A stretch of DNA of 64,000 nt, from NCBI RefSeq assembly GCF_003752595.1, contig NZ_RKIJ01000003.1, forward strand, positions 1-64,000, given 5' to 3'. Both the position numbers and the translations under genes were made by a program. Below, piece by piece: positions 1-7,724 of this stretch (within the stretch, counting starts at the first letter, position 1; every line of letters starts with the position of its first letter). Below the pieces are notes generated by a model. It worked only from the letters and a program-made list of their open reading frames with translations, did not search any database and was not told the DNA's origin. This DNA is from Cellulomonas sp. PhB143 (GTDB lineage: Bacteria; Actinomycetota; Actinomycetes; Actinomycetales; Cellulomonadaceae).

Positions 1-95
1 GAACCAGCGGGCCCGCAAGACCTTGAACTTCTACACCCCGGCAGAGAAACTCGACGAACTACTACGAGGTGTTGCACTCACCGCCTGAGACCGCC
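1..95 (+). mobile_element. Right end of an IS30-family insertion sequence
   Basis: This is the last 95 bases of an insertion sequence that continues to the left of the window. It holds the 3' end of a transposase and a terminal inverted repeat at about 68-95. That repeat overlaps the end of the coding region and matches the layout of the E. coli IS30 right end (a GTTGC core followed by a CCnnnTGA-type segment). The element boundary at 95 is inferred from that alignment. Right after it comes one arm of a palindrome whose intact copy lies at 30471-30538, which suggests insertion into the loop of a palindromic target. The left end and any target duplication cannot be seen. Confidence 0.75.
2..88 (+). 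CDS. IS30 family transposase, C-terminal fragment (5' end outside window)
   Basis: Only the last 28 residues are inside the window. They end in the pattern N-x-R-x-RKTL-x(3)-TPAEKLDELL, which is typical of the C-terminus of IS30-family DDE transposases. The enzyme cuts and joins the element's ends at palindromic targets. The stop codon at 86-88 lies inside the terminal inverted repeat, as is usual for this family. Codon use is less GC-rich than in the chromosomal genes nearby (for example TTG, AAA, CTA), which fits a mobile origin. Whether the full gene is intact cannot be judged. Confidence 0.8.
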   Translation, partial: NQRARKTLNFYTPAEKLDELLRGVALTA

Positions 96-98
96 TTC

Positions 99-130
99 GG
101 ATCAGGGGCAGAATTCGACGTCTCGGCGGC
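99..130. repeat. Half of a dispersed palindromic element, disrupted by the IS
   Basis: These 32 bases match the right arm of the intact palindrome at 30507-30538 at 30 of 32 positions. The left arm is missing here. In its place, three bases away, is the end of the IS30-family element. The arm lies about 25 bases downstream of the stop codon of the HTH-MurA gene, where an intact copy would serve as a terminator. The repeat nature is seen directly; the terminator role is inferred from the intact copy. Confidence 0.8.
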
Positions 131-154
131 GCCGGGCCGCCGACATCGTCACCG

Positions 155-1693
155 TCAGTCGCGGAACGTCTCGATCTGGGCGCCGAGCTCGCGCAGCCGG
201 TCGGCGAGCTGCTCGTAGCCGCGCGCGATGATGTCGACGTTGCGCAGCACGGACGTGCCCTTCGCGGCCAGCATCGCGAGCAGGATGACGACGGCGGGGC
301 GCAGCGCCGGCGGGCAGCTCACCTCGGCGCCGGACCAGTGCGTGGGCCCGGTGACGTCGAGGCGATGGGCGTCGAGCAGCCGGACGTTGGCACCGAGGCG
401 CGTGAGGTCCGTCAGGTGGATGGCGCGCCCGTCGTAGACCCAGTCGTGGATCAGGGTGCTGCCCGTCGCGCAGGCCGCGATCACGGCGAAGAACGGCAGG
501 TTGTCGATGTTCAGCCCCGGGAACGGCATCGGGTGGATGGTGCCCCGGGCCGCGACGAGCTCGCTCGGGTGGACCGTGACGTCGACGAGGCGCGTGCGCC
601 CGTTGCGGGCGACGTACTCCGCGGAGCGCGTGTACCGCAGCCCCATCTCCGCGAGGGTCGTCAGCTCGATCTCCATGAACTCGATCGGGGTGCGCTCGAC
701 GGTGATCTCGGAGCCGGTGACGATGCCGGCCGTGAGCAGGCTCATCGCCTCCACCGGGTCCTCCGAGACCGCGTACTCGACGTCCGCGTCGATCTCCGCG
801 ACGCCGTGCACGTGCAGGGTCGTCGTGCCGATCCCGTCGATGCGCACGCCCAGCAGCTCGAGGTAGAAGCAGAGGTCCTGGACCATGTAGTTCGGGCTGG
901 CGTTGCGGATGGTCGTCACGCCGTCGTGCCGGGCGGCGGCCATGATCGCGTTCTCGGTGACGGTGTCGCCCCGCTCGGTGAGCACGACGGAGACGTCTCC
1001 GCTGGTGCGCGCGACGGAGGCCGCGTAGAAGCCGGACGCGGCCGTGACCTCGAGGCCGAAGGGGCGCAGCGCGACCATGTGCGGCTCGACCGTCCGGGTG
1101 CCGAGGTCGCAGCCGCCGGCGTAGGGCAGGTCGAAGGTGCTCTGCAGCCCGAGCAGCGGGCCGAGGAACATGATGATCGAGCGCGTGCGCCGCGCCGCCT
1201 CGGCGTCGATCGAGGTGAGGTCGAGCCGGTCGGGGACGACGATCTCGAGGTCGTGGCCGTTCGGCGACCACGTCGCGCGCACGCCGATGCTGCGCAGGAC
1301 GGTGAGGATGCGCTCGACCTCGACGATGCGCGCCACGTCGCGCAGCGTGGTGCGGCCCCGGTTGAGCAGCGAGGCGCACAGCAGGGCCACCGCGGCGTTC
1401 TTCGAGGAGTTCACGCGGATCGAGCCGCTGAGGGTCTGGCCCCCCGTGACGCGCAGGTGCGCGTGGCGCGGGCTGCCGAGGGTGATGATGTCCGCGGAGA
1501 GCGCGTCCGAGACGCGGGTGAGCATGTCGAGGCTGATGTTCTGCGAGCCCTGCTCGATGCGGTGGATGGCGCTCTGGCTCGTCGAGAGGCGCTCGGCGAG
1601 CTGGGCCTGGGTCAGCCCGCGGTGCTGGCGGGCGCCGCGGATGAGGGCGCCGACCTGGGCGAGGTGCTGCGGGGTCTGCTCGAGAGTCGTCAT
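155..1693 (-). CDS. HTH (XRE-type) - MurA-like enolpyruvyl transferase fusion
   Basis: A 512-residue protein. Residues about 11-66 are a Cro/XRE-type helix-turn-helix (LTQAQLAERLSTSQSAIHRI). Residues about 78-505 form an EPSP-synthase/MurA fold. The MurA substrate lysine is present as SSKNAAV (Lys98) and the reactive cysteine as GGCDLGTR (Cys195). MurA transfers enolpyruvate from PEP to UDP-GlcNAc in the first committed step of peptidoglycan synthesis. This form looks like a second, regulatory or specialised paralogue of the canonical MurA, and its reaction is untested. I chose the ATG at 1693 because a -10-like TACGGT lies six bases upstream and no ribosome site is visible. A start at 1711 is possible but would begin inside an 18-base palindrome. 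It is transcribed toward the IS element. Confidence 0.85.
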   Translation of the reverse strand: MTTLEQTPQHLAQVGALIRGARQHRGLTQAQLAERLSTSQSAIHRIEQGSQNISLDMLTRVSDALSADIITLGSPRHAHLRVTGGQTLSGSIRVNSSKNAAVALLCASLLNRGRTTLRDVARIVEVERILTVLRSIGVRATWSPNGHDLEIVVPDRLDLTSIDAEAARRTRSIIMFLGPLLGLQSTFDLPYAGGCDLGTRTVEPHMVALRPFGLEVTAASGFYAASVARTSGDVSVVLTERGDTVTENAIMAAARHDGVTTIRNASPNYMVQDLCFYLELLGVRIDGIGTTTLHVHGVAEIDADVEYAVSEDPVEAMSLLTAGIVTGSEITVERTPIEFMEIELTTLAEMGLRYTRSAEYVARNGRTRLVDVTVHPSELVAARGTIHPMPFPGLNIDNLPFFAVIAACATGSTLIHDWVYDGRAIHLTDLTRLGANVRLLDAHRLDVTGPTHWSGAEVSCPPALRPAVVILLAMLAAKGTSVLRNVDIIARGYEQLADRLRELGAQIETFRD

Positions 1694-1703
1694 GCGGCGA
1701 CCG

Positions 1704-1721
1704 TATCTCATGGATGAGATA
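1704..1721. promoter_or_regulatory. Palindromic operator overlapping the -10 of the HTH-MurA gene
   Basis: TATCTCATGGATGAGATA has perfect 8-base arms around a GG centre. It lies 10 bases before the ATG at 1693. Its last two bases (on the minus strand) are the first two of a -10-like TACGGT at 1700-1705. A protein bound here would block the promoter. The adjacent gene encodes an N-terminal XRE-type HTH, so autorepression is the simplest reading. The palindrome is seen; the binding protein is inferred. Confidence 0.6.
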
Positions 1722-1805
1722 TCGCGGCCACGGGACAGCGTGTGGCGCGGGACGTCCACGGGACCTGCACAAGCGCGCATGCGCCCGGTGGTGTCGGGGT
1801 GCGGG

Positions 1806-2519
1806 TCAGGCCACGGCGTAGTAGGGCCAGGCGATCGAGGCGCCGGCGCCCTCGTACCCCTGCTCCGCGCGCCAGGCGTTGAAGCCCACGGCCCACTCCT
1901 CGTGCGCCGCCGCCTGGTAGTGGTGCAGCTCGGCGAGCTCGAACCGTGCCAGGTGCGGGTGCTGGTCCACGATCGCGTCCAGCACGCCGAGCGTCGCGAC
2001 CACGTCGACGTCGGCCGTGTGCAGGCCGGCGGAGCCGGCGACGACCCCGTACACCGTGCACAGGTCCCCGAGACGACGCTTCCCGCGACGGAACCGGGCG
2101 ACGGCCCGGTCCAGCACCAGCGGGTCGACGACCGGCCCGACGTCCCGGCCCAGGCGCTCGGCGAGCCGTGGCAGGCCGTGCCGCGAGAGCTCGGCGTCGA
2201 GGATCGACAGGTCGAACGAGGCGTTGAACGCGACGACCGGGGTGCCGAGCGCGAGCGCCCGGGCGATCTCGCCGGCGATCTCCTCCAGCGCCTGCGCCGG
2301 GGCGCGGCCGTGCGCCCGGGCGTGCTCCGTGGTGATGCCGTGGATCGCGGACGCCTCGGCCGGGATCGCGACTCCCGGGTCCAGGAGCCAGCTCCGCGCC
2401 GTCGTGCGCCCGCCCGGGTCGCGACGCACGAGAGCGGCGGTGACGATGCGGTCGCCGTGCACGTCCACGCCCGTCGTCTCGGTGTCGAAGCCGATCAGCG
2501 GCCCTGCGGTCCAGCTCAT
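1806..2519 (-). CDS. DEDDh-family 3'-5' exonuclease (DnaQ-like)
   Basis: A 237-residue RNase T/DnaQ-fold exonuclease. Exo I is FDTETTG near residue 11, Exo II is NASFDLSIL, and Exo III has the HTADVD pattern with the His and Asp of a DEDDh enzyme. These acidic residues bind the two metal ions that cleave the terminal phosphodiester. No polymerase domain is attached, so this is a stand-alone exonuclease like those often annotated as 'exonuclease domain protein' or DNA polymerase III epsilon-like in actinobacteria. Replicative proofreading, repair and RNA trimming cannot be told apart from sequence. I took the ATG at 2519 because it starts just ahead of the catalytic motif and follows GCGAGG on the minus strand. 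It is divergent from guaB3. Confidence 0.88.
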   Translation of the reverse strand: MSWTAGPLIGFDTETTGVDVHGDRIVTAALVRRDPGGRTTARSWLLDPGVAIPAEASAIHGITTEHARAHGRAPAQALEEIAGEIARALALGTPVVAFNASFDLSILDAELSRHGLPRLAERLGRDVGPVVDPLVLDRAVARFRRGKRRLGDLCTVYGVVAGSAGLHTADVDVVATLGVLDAIVDQHPHLARFELAELHHYQAAAHEEWAVGFNAWRAEQGYEGAGASIAWPYYAVA

Positions 2520-2643
2520 GGTGTCCTCGCCTCTCAGGTCGTCCTGCGCGCCCGGTGCCCCGGCGTCGAGCACGACTCTCCCAGGAGCCTCCGACACCGC
2601 CCGGCCGGCTCTGGACGCCCGGCTCCGGACGCCCGGGTTCCCG

Positions 2644-2649
2644 TAGTCT
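2644..2649 (+). promoter_or_regulatory. -10 element for a leaderless guaB3 transcript
   Basis: TAGTCT ends six bases before the GTG at 2656. No ribosome-binding site is visible. The spacing puts the transcription start at or next to the start codon, so the mRNA is probably leaderless. This decides the start in favour of 2656 over the upstream GTG at 2650. Confidence 0.5.
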
Positions 2650-2655
2650 GTGGGC

Positions 2656-3780
2656 GTGAGCAACGAGATCGAGATCGGCCGTGGCAAGCGCGGGCGCCGC
2701 GCGTACTCCTTCGACGACATCGCGGTGGTCCCCTCCCGCCGCACGCGCGACCCGCGCGACGTCTCGACCGGGTGGCAGATCGACGCCTACCACTTCGACC
2801 TCCCGGTCATCGCGGCGCCGATGGACTCGGTGATGAGCCCCGCGACCGCCGTCCGGCTCGGGGAGCTCGGCGGCCTCGGGGTCCTCGACCTCGAGGGGCT
2901 CTGGACGCGGTACGAGTCGCCCGAGCCGATCCTCGCCGAGATCGCCGGCCTCGAGCCGGAGGACGCGATCCGCCGCCTGCAGCAGGTGTACGCCGAGCCG
3001 ATCAAGCCGGAGCTCATCACCCAGCGCCTGAAGGAGATCCGCGCCGCCGGCGTCACGGTCGCCGGCGCGCTGTCGCCGCAGCGCACCCAGGAGCACTACC
3101 AGAGCGTGGTCGACGCCGGCGTGGACCTCTTCGTCATCCGCGGCACCACGGTCTCCGCCGAGCACGTCTCGGGCAACGCCGAGCCGCTGAACCTCAAGCG
3201 CTTCATCTACGAGCTCGACGTGCCCGTCATCGTCGGCGGCGCCGCGACGTACACCGCGGCGCTGCACCTGATGCGCACCGGCGCCGCTGGTGTGCTCGTC
3301 GGGTTCGGCGGGGGAGCGGCGCACACCACCCGGGTCTCGCTGGGGATCCACGCCCCGATGGCGTCCGCGGTGGCCGACGTCGCGGCAGCGCGCCGGGACT
3401 ACCTCGACGAGTCGGGCGGCCGTTACGTGCACGTCATCGCCGACGGCGGCGTCGGCCACTCCGGCGACCTCGTCAAGGCGGTCGCGTGCGGCGCGGACGC
3501 CGTGATGCTCGGCGCGACCCTCGCCCGCGCCGACGAGGCCCCCGGTCAGGGCTGGCACTGGGGCCCCGAGGCGCACCACCCGCAGCTGCCGCGCGGCGAG
3601 CGCGTGCGCGTGGGCACCGCCGGCTCGCTCGAGGAGGTCCTCTTCGGGCCCGGCCGCCAGGCAGACGGCACCCTGAACATCGTCGGCGCGCTGCGCCGCG
3701 CCATGGCCACGACCGGATACTCCGACCTCAAGGAGTTCCAGCGCGTCGAGGTCGTGGTCTCGCCCTACCAGCCGCGGTGA
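2656..3780 (+). CDS. guaB3: GuaB3-family IMP dehydrogenase-related protein
   Basis: A 374-residue TIM-barrel protein of the IMPDH/GMP reductase family. It has the GuaB3 N-terminus (SNEIEIGRGKRGRRAYSFDDI) and no CBS domains. Phosphate-binding segments such as HVIADGGVGHSGDL are present. At the place of the IMPDH catalytic loop GxGSICTTR it reads GFGGGAAHTTR, so the reactive cysteine is replaced by histidine (codon 3322-3324). Classical IMP dehydrogenase chemistry through a thioimidate is therefore unlikely. Known actinobacterial GuaB3 proteins also lack clear IMPDH function, and their role in purine balance is unsettled. guaA lies elsewhere in the window (19789). The stop overlaps the next gene's GTG. 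Confidence 0.88.
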   Translation: MSNEIEIGRGKRGRRAYSFDDIAVVPSRRTRDPRDVSTGWQIDAYHFDLPVIAAPMDSVMSPATAVRLGELGGLGVLDLEGLWTRYESPEPILAEIAGLEPEDAIRRLQQVYAEPIKPELITQRLKEIRAAGVTVAGALSPQRTQEHYQSVVDAGVDLFVIRGTTVSAEHVSGNAEPLNLKRFIYELDVPVIVGGAATYTAALHLMRTGAAGVLVGFGGGAAHTTRVSLGIHAPMASAVADVAAARRDYLDESGGRYVHVIADGGVGHSGDLVKAVACGADAVMLGATLARADEAPGQGWHWGPEAHHPQLPRGERVRVGTAGSLEEVLFGPGRQADGTLNIVGALRRAMATTGYSDLKEFQRVEVVVSPYQPR

Positions 3781-4226
3781 CCTCCGTGCGGGGCGCGCAG
3801 GACCAGGTGGTCCTGGGCGAGATCGCGGACGACGACGTGGCGGCGGTCGTGGCGCTGTGGCAGGAGTGCGGGCTCACCCGGCCGTGGAACGACCCGGACG
3901 TGGATGTCGCGGACGCCCGGCGCAACCCCACCTCCACGGTGCTGGTCGCGCGCCGCGACGGCGCGGTCGTGGGGACGGCGATGGCCGGCTACGACGGGCA
4001 CCGCGGGTGGGTGTCGTACGTCGCCGTGGCGCCCGCGACGCGCACCACAGGTATCGGTCGGGCGCTCGTGCGCGCCGCCGAGCAGTGGCTCGCCGGCGTC
4101 GGCGCGACGAAGGTCCAGCTCATGGTCCGGAGCACCAACGGGGCCGTCCAGGGGTTCTACGCGCGCCTCGGGTACACCGACCAGGAGACGGTCGTCCTGG
4201 GCCGCTGGCTCGACGGCCGCCGCTGA
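3777..4226 (+). CDS. GNAT family N-acetyltransferase (YpeA-like)
   Basis: A 149-residue single-domain GNAT. It shows the acetyl-CoA-binding pattern VAPATRTTGIGRALV (R/Q-x-x-G-x-G/A type) around residue 85, and a C-terminal NGAVQGFYARLGY motif typical of small acetyltransferases such as YpeA. The substrate is unknown. Its GTG start overlaps the guaB3 stop (GTGA at 3777-3780), so the two are translationally coupled. That suggests co-expression but does not define the substrate. It converges on ackA with about 40 bases between, which hold short GC-rich repeats and no clear terminator. Confidence 0.85.
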   Translation: MTSVRGAQDQVVLGEIADDDVAAVVALWQECGLTRPWNDPDVDVADARRNPTSTVLVARRDGAVVGTAMAGYDGHRGWVSYVAVAPATRTTGIGRALVRAAEQWLAGVGATKVQLMVRSTNGAVQGFYARLGYTDQETVVLGRWLDGRR

Positions 4227-4268
4227 GCCGGGGCGTCCTCGGCCGCCGTCGGCCGCCGTCGGTCGCGG

Positions 4269-5564
4269 TCAGCGGCCCTGGGCGACGGTGAGGGCCTGGC
4301 GCGCGATGGCGAGCTCCTCGTCCGTCGGGACCACCATGACCGTGGTGCGCGCCCAGTCGGGGGAGATCACGCGCGGCTCCTTGACCCGCCCGGCGTTGCG
4401 CTCCGGGTCGATCGCGAACCCGAAGCCCTCGAGCCCCGCCATGACCGCCGCACGGACCTCGTCGTCGTTCTCGCCGACGCCGGCCGTGAACGAGATGACG
4501 TCGACCCGGCCCAGCACGGCCGCGTAGGCGCCCACGTACTTGCGCAGGCGGTGCACGTACACGTCGAGCGCGAGCTTGGCCGGGCGGTCGCCGTCGGCGA
4601 TCTTCTCGTGCAGCTCGCGGAAGTCGTTCTCGCCGGAGATCCCCTTGATGCCGGAACGCTTGTTGAGCAGCTCGTCGACCTCGTCGATGCTCATCCCGGC
4701 GTTGCGCACGAGGTGGAAGACCACCGCCGGGTCGATGTCGCCGCTGCGCGTGCCCATGACGAGGCCCTCCAGCGGCGTCAGGCCCATGGACGTCTCCACG
4801 GCCTCGCCGCCGCGCACCGCGGACGCCGAGGCGCCGTTGCCGAGGTGCAGAACGATCTGGTTGAGGTCCTCCAGCGGGCGGCCGAGCACGCGTGCGACCT
4901 TGCCCGAGACGTACTGGTGGGACGTCCCGTGGAACCCGTAGCGGCGCACCCCGTGCTGCTGGGCCACAGCGCGGTCGATCGCGTAGGTCGACGCGGCCTC
5001 GGGCAGCGTGCGGAAGAACGCCGTGTCGAACACGGCGACGTGCGGCACGTCGGGCATGAGCTCGCGGGCGACCTCGATGCCCGTCGCGTTGGCCGGGTTG
5101 TGCAGCGGCGCGAGCGGGGTCAGGTCGCGGATCTGGCGCAGCACCTCGTCCGTGACCAGCACGGGCTCGCCGAAGCGCGCCCCGCCGTGCACCACGCGGT
5201 GCCCGACGGCGCGCACGTCCGCCTCCGCGAGGCTCGGGCCGACCTCGTCGAACAGGCCGATCGCGAGGCGCAGGGCCGCGTCGTGGTCGGCCACCGGGGA
5301 CTCGCGCGTCGTGCTGTTGCCGGCGAACGTGTGCTTGACGTGCCCCGGGCCGCTCTCGCCGATCCGCTCGACGATCCCCGAGGCGATCGCCTCCCCGCCC
5401 ACGGGGTGCACGAGCTGGTACTTCAGCGACGACGAGCCCGAGTTCAGGACGAGGACGGAGCCGTGCGCGCCGCGCACGCTGCTGCCGGCCGTCCGCCCGG
5501 TGCTGCTCGTGCCGGTGCTGCTCGTGCCGGCGCCGCTCGTGTCGTCTCGGGTGGGGGGCGTCAT
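4269..5564 (-). CDS. ackA: Acetate kinase
   Basis: A 431-residue protein that converts acetyl phosphate and ADP to acetate and ATP. The signature [15 protein letters not shown] is near residue 40, and the second signature, [16 protein letters not shown] with HGTSHQYVS, lies in the middle. The core length is normal. An extra N-terminal segment of about 35 residues rich in Ser, Thr and Gly precedes the fold and is encoded by short direct repeats. The ATG at 5564 overlaps the pta stop (ATGA), which supports this start, although an internal GTG closer to the fold is possible. Third gene of the phosphoketolase-pta-ackA operon. Confidence 0.93.
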   Translation of the reverse strand: MTPPTRDDTSGAGTSSTGTSSTGRTAGSSVRGAHGSVLVLNSGSSSLKYQLVHPVGGEAIASGIVERIGESGPGHVKHTFAGNSTTRESPVADHDAALRLAIGLFDEVGPSLAEADVRAVGHRVVHGGARFGEPVLVTDEVLRQIRDLTPLAPLHNPANATGIEVARELMPDVPHVAVFDTAFFRTLPEAASTYAIDRAVAQQHGVRRYGFHGTSHQYVSGKVARVLGRPLEDLNQIVLHLGNGASASAVRGGEAVETSMGLTPLEGLVMGTRSGDIDPAVVFHLVRNAGMSIDEVDELLNKRSGIKGISGENDFRELHEKIADGDRPAKLALDVYVHRLRKYVGAYAAVLGRVDVISFTAGVGENDDEVRAAVMAGLEGFGFAIDPERNAGRVKEPRVISPDWARTTVMVVPTDEELAIARQALTVAQGR

Positions 5565-7696
5565 GCGGGTGCTCCGTCCGTGGTCTCGGCGCCGGGGGTG
5601 GGTCCCTGCGCCTGGATGGCGGTGATCGCGACCGTGTTGACGATGTCCTGCACGAGCGCGCCGCGCGAGAGGTCGTTCACCGGCTTGTTCAGGCCCTGCA
5701 GCACAGGGCCCACGGCGACAGCGCCCGCGGAGCGCTGCACCGCCTTGTAGGTGTTGTTCCCGGTGTTGAGGTCGGGGAAGACGAAGACCGTCGCGCGCCC
5801 GGCGACGTCCGAGCCCGGGAGCTTGGACGCCGCGACGCTCGCGTCGACCGCGGCGTCGTACTGGATCGGTCCCTCGACGAACAGGTCGGGCCGGCGCTCG
5901 CGGGCGAGCGCGGTCGCCTCGCGGACCTTGTCGACGTCGGCGCCCGAGCCGGAGGTGCCCGTGGAGTAGGAGAGCATCGCGATGCGCGGGTCGACCCCGA
6001 ACTGCTGGGCCGTCGCCGCGGACGAGATCGCGATGTCTGCCAGCTGGGTGGCGCTCGGGTCCGGGTTGACCGCGCAGTCGCCGTAGACGAGCACGCGGTC
6101 CTCGAGGCACATGAGGAACACCGACGAGACCACCGAGACGCCCGGGACGGTCTTGATGATCTCGAAGGACGGGCGGATCGTGTGGGCGGTCGTGTGCGCG
6201 GCGCCGGAGACCATCCCGTCCGCGAGGCCGAGGTGCACCATCATCGTGCCGAAGTACGAGACGTCCGTGACGATCTCGCTCGCGCGCTCCGCGGTCATGC
6301 CCTTGTGCGCGCGCAGGCGCGCGTACTCGTGGGCGAACCGCTCGACGTGGGCCGGGTCGTGGGGCGAGAGCACCTGGGCCGCCTCGAGGTCGAGGCCGAG
6401 CTCGATGCCGCGCGCCCGGACCTCCTTCTCGTCACCGAGGATCGTCAGGTCGGCGGCCTGCCGGCCGAGCAGGGTGGACGCCGCCCGCAGGATCCGGTCG
6501 TCGCCACCCTCGGGCAGCACGATGCGCCGGCGGTCGGCCTGGGCGCGCGAGAGCAGGTCGTACTCGAACATCAGCGGCGTCACGGCGCCGACCCGGGGCA
6601 GGTCGAGGGTCCCCAGGAGCGCCGTGCCGTCGACGTTCTGCTCGAAGAGCGCCCGTGCCGTGTCGATCTTGCGCTGTGCGTCCTTGGTGACCCGGCCCCG
6701 CACGCCGGCGGCGGCGCTCGCGGCCTGGAAGGTGTCCAGGTCGGTCCGGATGACGGGCAGCCGCGGGTCGAGGTCGGCGACGAGGTCCGCGCTCGTCGGC
6801 GGCGGGTAGAACCCGCCGTTGAGCACGATCCCGGCCAGCGACGGGAAGCCCGGGGCGGAGTGCGCCGCGATGAGCCCGATGAGCAGCTCGGCGCGGTCGC
6901 CCGGCGTGATGACGACGGCACCGTCGGTGATGCGCTCCAGCAGGTTGTCCAGGGTCATCGCGCCGACCTGGACGTCGAGCACCTCGCGGGCGAGCAGCTC
7001 CCGGTCGCCGAAGGACAGCCGGCCCTGGACGGCCTCCATGAGCGCCTGGACGGTCGGCGCGACCAGGAACGGGTCGTCCGGGATCGCCCACGCGGGCAGT
7101 GCCGGCGATCCCGGGTCGACGCCGCGCAGCGCATCGCGCACCTCGTCCAGGGTGCCGGGGACGCAGCGGTTCGCCACGATCCCGACCATCTGCCCGTGGT
7201 TCGCCCGGATCTCGGCGGCGGAGACCTCCGCGAGCTGGCGGACGTCGTCGGGCACGCGGTCCTTGCCGGAGACCACCAGGAGGACGGGCGCGCCGAGGTT
7301 CGCCGCGACCCGCGCGTTGAACGCGAGCTCGGTGGGCCCGGCGACGTCGGTGTAGTCCGTCCCGAGGACGACGACGGCGTCGCACCGCGCCGCCACCGCG
7401 TGGTACCGGGCGACGATCAGGGAGAGGGCCGCCTCGGGGTCGCGGTGGACGTCGTCGTACGTGACGCCGACGGCGTCCTCGTAGGCGAGGTCCACCGCGT
7501 CGTGCGCGAGCAGGAGCTCGAGCACGTGGTCGCGCGCCGTGTCCCCGGCGCGCCCCGTGGTGCGGGACACCGGACGGAAGACGCCGACCTTCCGTGCCCG
7601 GGCGACGAGGAGGTCCAGCACCCCGAGGGCGACGGTCGACTTGCCCGTCTCGCCCTCGGGGCTGGTGACGTACACGCTGCGGGCGAGCTCGCTCAT
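5561..7696 (-). CDS. pta: Phosphate acetyltransferase (long form)
   Basis: A 711-residue enzyme that interconverts acetyl-CoA and acetyl phosphate. Residues about 1-230 are a BioD-like P-loop domain ([10 protein letters not shown] near residue 11). A DRTGG domain follows in the middle. The C-terminal 330 residues are the catalytic PTA domain, with [12 protein letters not shown] and a conserved [16 protein letters not shown] segment. This is the long three-domain architecture seen in E. coli and many actinobacteria. It lies 28 bases downstream of the phosphoketolase gene and overlaps ackA by four bases. In this operon it can remove acetyl phosphate as acetyl-CoA. Confidence 0.94.
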   Translation of the reverse strand: MSELARSVYVTSPEGETGKSTVALGVLDLLVARARKVGVFRPVSRTTGRAGDTARDHVLELLLAHDAVDLAYEDAVGVTYDDVHRDPEAALSLIVARYHAVAARCDAVVVLGTDYTDVAGPTELAFNARVAANLGAPVLLVVSGKDRVPDDVRQLAEVSAAEIRANHGQMVGIVANRCVPGTLDEVRDALRGVDPGSPALPAWAIPDDPFLVAPTVQALMEAVQGRLSFGDRELLAREVLDVQVGAMTLDNLLERITDGAVVITPGDRAELLIGLIAAHSAPGFPSLAGIVLNGGFYPPPTSADLVADLDPRLPVIRTDLDTFQAASAAAGVRGRVTKDAQRKIDTARALFEQNVDGTALLGTLDLPRVGAVTPLMFEYDLLSRAQADRRRIVLPEGGDDRILRAASTLLGRQAADLTILGDEKEVRARGIELGLDLEAAQVLSPHDPAHVERFAHEYARLRAHKGMTAERASEIVTDVSYFGTMMVHLGLADGMVSGAAHTTAHTIRPSFEIIKTVPGVSVVSSVFLMCLEDRVLVYGDCAVNPDPSATQLADIAISSAATAQQFGVDPRIAMLSYSTGTSGSGADVDKVREATALARERRPDLFVEGPIQYDAAVDASVAASKLPGSDVAGRATVFVFPDLNTGNNTYKAVQRSAGAVAVGPVLQGLNKPVNDLSRGALVQDIVNTVAITAIQAQGPTPGAETTDGAPA

Positions 7697-7724
7697 CCGT
7701 GCGCCCCCGCGTCAGATCCTGCTC

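Noticed and set aside
338-1717. Long plus-strand reading frame opposite the HTH-MurA gene
   Set aside because: It is a GC-driven antisense frame rich in Arg, Ala and Asp with no domain. The opposite strand has clear MurA motifs.
1137-3776. Very long plus-strand frame that runs into the GNAT gene
   Set aside because: Only the last 149 codons (from 3777) encode a real domain. The rest is a shadow of the exonuclease and guaB3 regions.
4227-4268. Terminator between the GNAT gene and ackA
   Set aside because: The gap holds direct repeats of GGCCGCCGTC but no stable inverted repeat.
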